Below are positions 12,697 through 12,761 of a stretch of 12,761 bases of DNA, piece after piece (within the stretch, counting starts at the first letter, position 1; the number at the start of each line of letters is the position of its first letter). Origin of the DNA: Thermoplasmata archaeon (GTDB lineage: Archaea; Thermoplasmatota; Thermoplasmata; Lutacidiplasmatales; UBA184); the NCBI GenBank assembly GCA_030039825.1, contig JASHUV010000147.1, positions 1 through 12,761 on the forward strand, written 5' to 3'. A program made the position numbers and the translations under genes. Under the pieces are notes generated by a model, which was not told where the DNA came from, did no database searches, and worked only from the letters and a program-made list of their open reading frames with translations.

Positions 12697-12761
12697 CGAT
12701 CGGGCTTCCGAGCACGGCTCCGCTGGTCCTTCTCCCAGAGGGTCTCGATCGGCTCTAGCTT
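12693..12761 (-). CDS. C-terminal end of the probable antitoxin (partial, cut at window edge)
   Basis: An open frame enters from the right edge, gives 22 residues ending L-E-P-I-E-T-L-W-E-K-D-Q-R-S-R-A-R-K-P-D-R, and stops at a TGA overlapping the toxin ATG. The charged tail and the ATGA overlap fit an antitoxin upstream of its toxin. No domain can be identified from so little sequence. Confidence 0.5.
   Translation of the reverse strand, partial: KLEPIETLWEKDQRSRARKPDR

Noticed and set aside
1-12761. CRISPR arrays, insertion sequences, integrases, rRNA or complete tRNA genes
   Set aside because: No regularly spaced direct repeats of suitable length, no transposase or integrase motifs and no rRNA-like sequence were seen on reading both strands.

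Overview
The window looks like about 12.8 kb from a very GC-rich archaeon. The evidence is TATA-like boxes about 24-32 bases before start codons with no room for a Shine-Dalgarno site (leaderless transcripts), a large secreted Ig-like/beta-propeller surface protein with one C-terminal membrane anchor, a DUF973-like membrane protein, and AT-rich promoter islands in DNA that is otherwise strongly GC-biased. A high-GC member of the Thermoplasmatota would fit, but this lineage call is inference from style, not from a marker gene. Genes are tightly packed. Three same-strand pairs overlap as ATGA (ICMT-like/ABC, peroxiredoxin/DsbA-like, antitoxin/toxin) and two convergent pairs share one palindromic CTAG as both stop codons.

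Layout: 1-945 (minus) holds an ICMT-like membrane methyltransferase coupled to the N-terminal part of a MacB/LolD-type ABC ATPase cut by the window edge. 878-1924 (plus) is a caffeic-acid-type O-methyltransferase homologue that lacks the catalytic His. 1921-5427 (minus) is a 1168-residue surface protein. It has a signal peptide, Cys-paired Ig-like repeats, a seven-repeat beta-propeller inserted inside the fourth Ig-like repeat, one transmembrane helix, and a low-complexity cytoplasmic tail with five copies of a G-T-Y-x-R-K-K-(M/L)-P-G motif. 5557-5751 (minus) is a 64-residue zinc-ribbon protein with a basic tail. 5885-6877 holds a VOC-fold gene (plus) and a GNAT acetyltransferase (minus), both apparently frameshifted at G/C runs.

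6978-8221 is a divergent nitroreductase/HxlR-type redox repressor pair. Its intergenic region carries three related 7-5-7 operator-like palindromes, one between the TATA-like box and the start codon of each gene. 8218-9273 (minus) is an uncharacterised winged-helix regulator, divergent from a DUF973-like proline-rich membrane protein (9372-10526). 10592-11652 is a coupled pair: a single-Cys peroxiredoxin and a cytosolic DsbA-like CPYC oxidoreductase. 11754-12227 (minus) is an intact VOC protein, and 12388-12761 (minus) is a RelE/ParE-like toxin with the tail of its probable antitoxin.

A redox theme recurs: a flavin nitroreductase under a cysteine-containing HxlR repressor, then a peroxiredoxin with its likely thiol partner. 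The strongest candidate for something undescribed is the repeated RKK(M/L)PG tail of the surface protein. The extracellular sensor-like architecture joined to a multivalent cytoplasmic motif array suggests a transmembrane scaffold or receptor of unknown partner.
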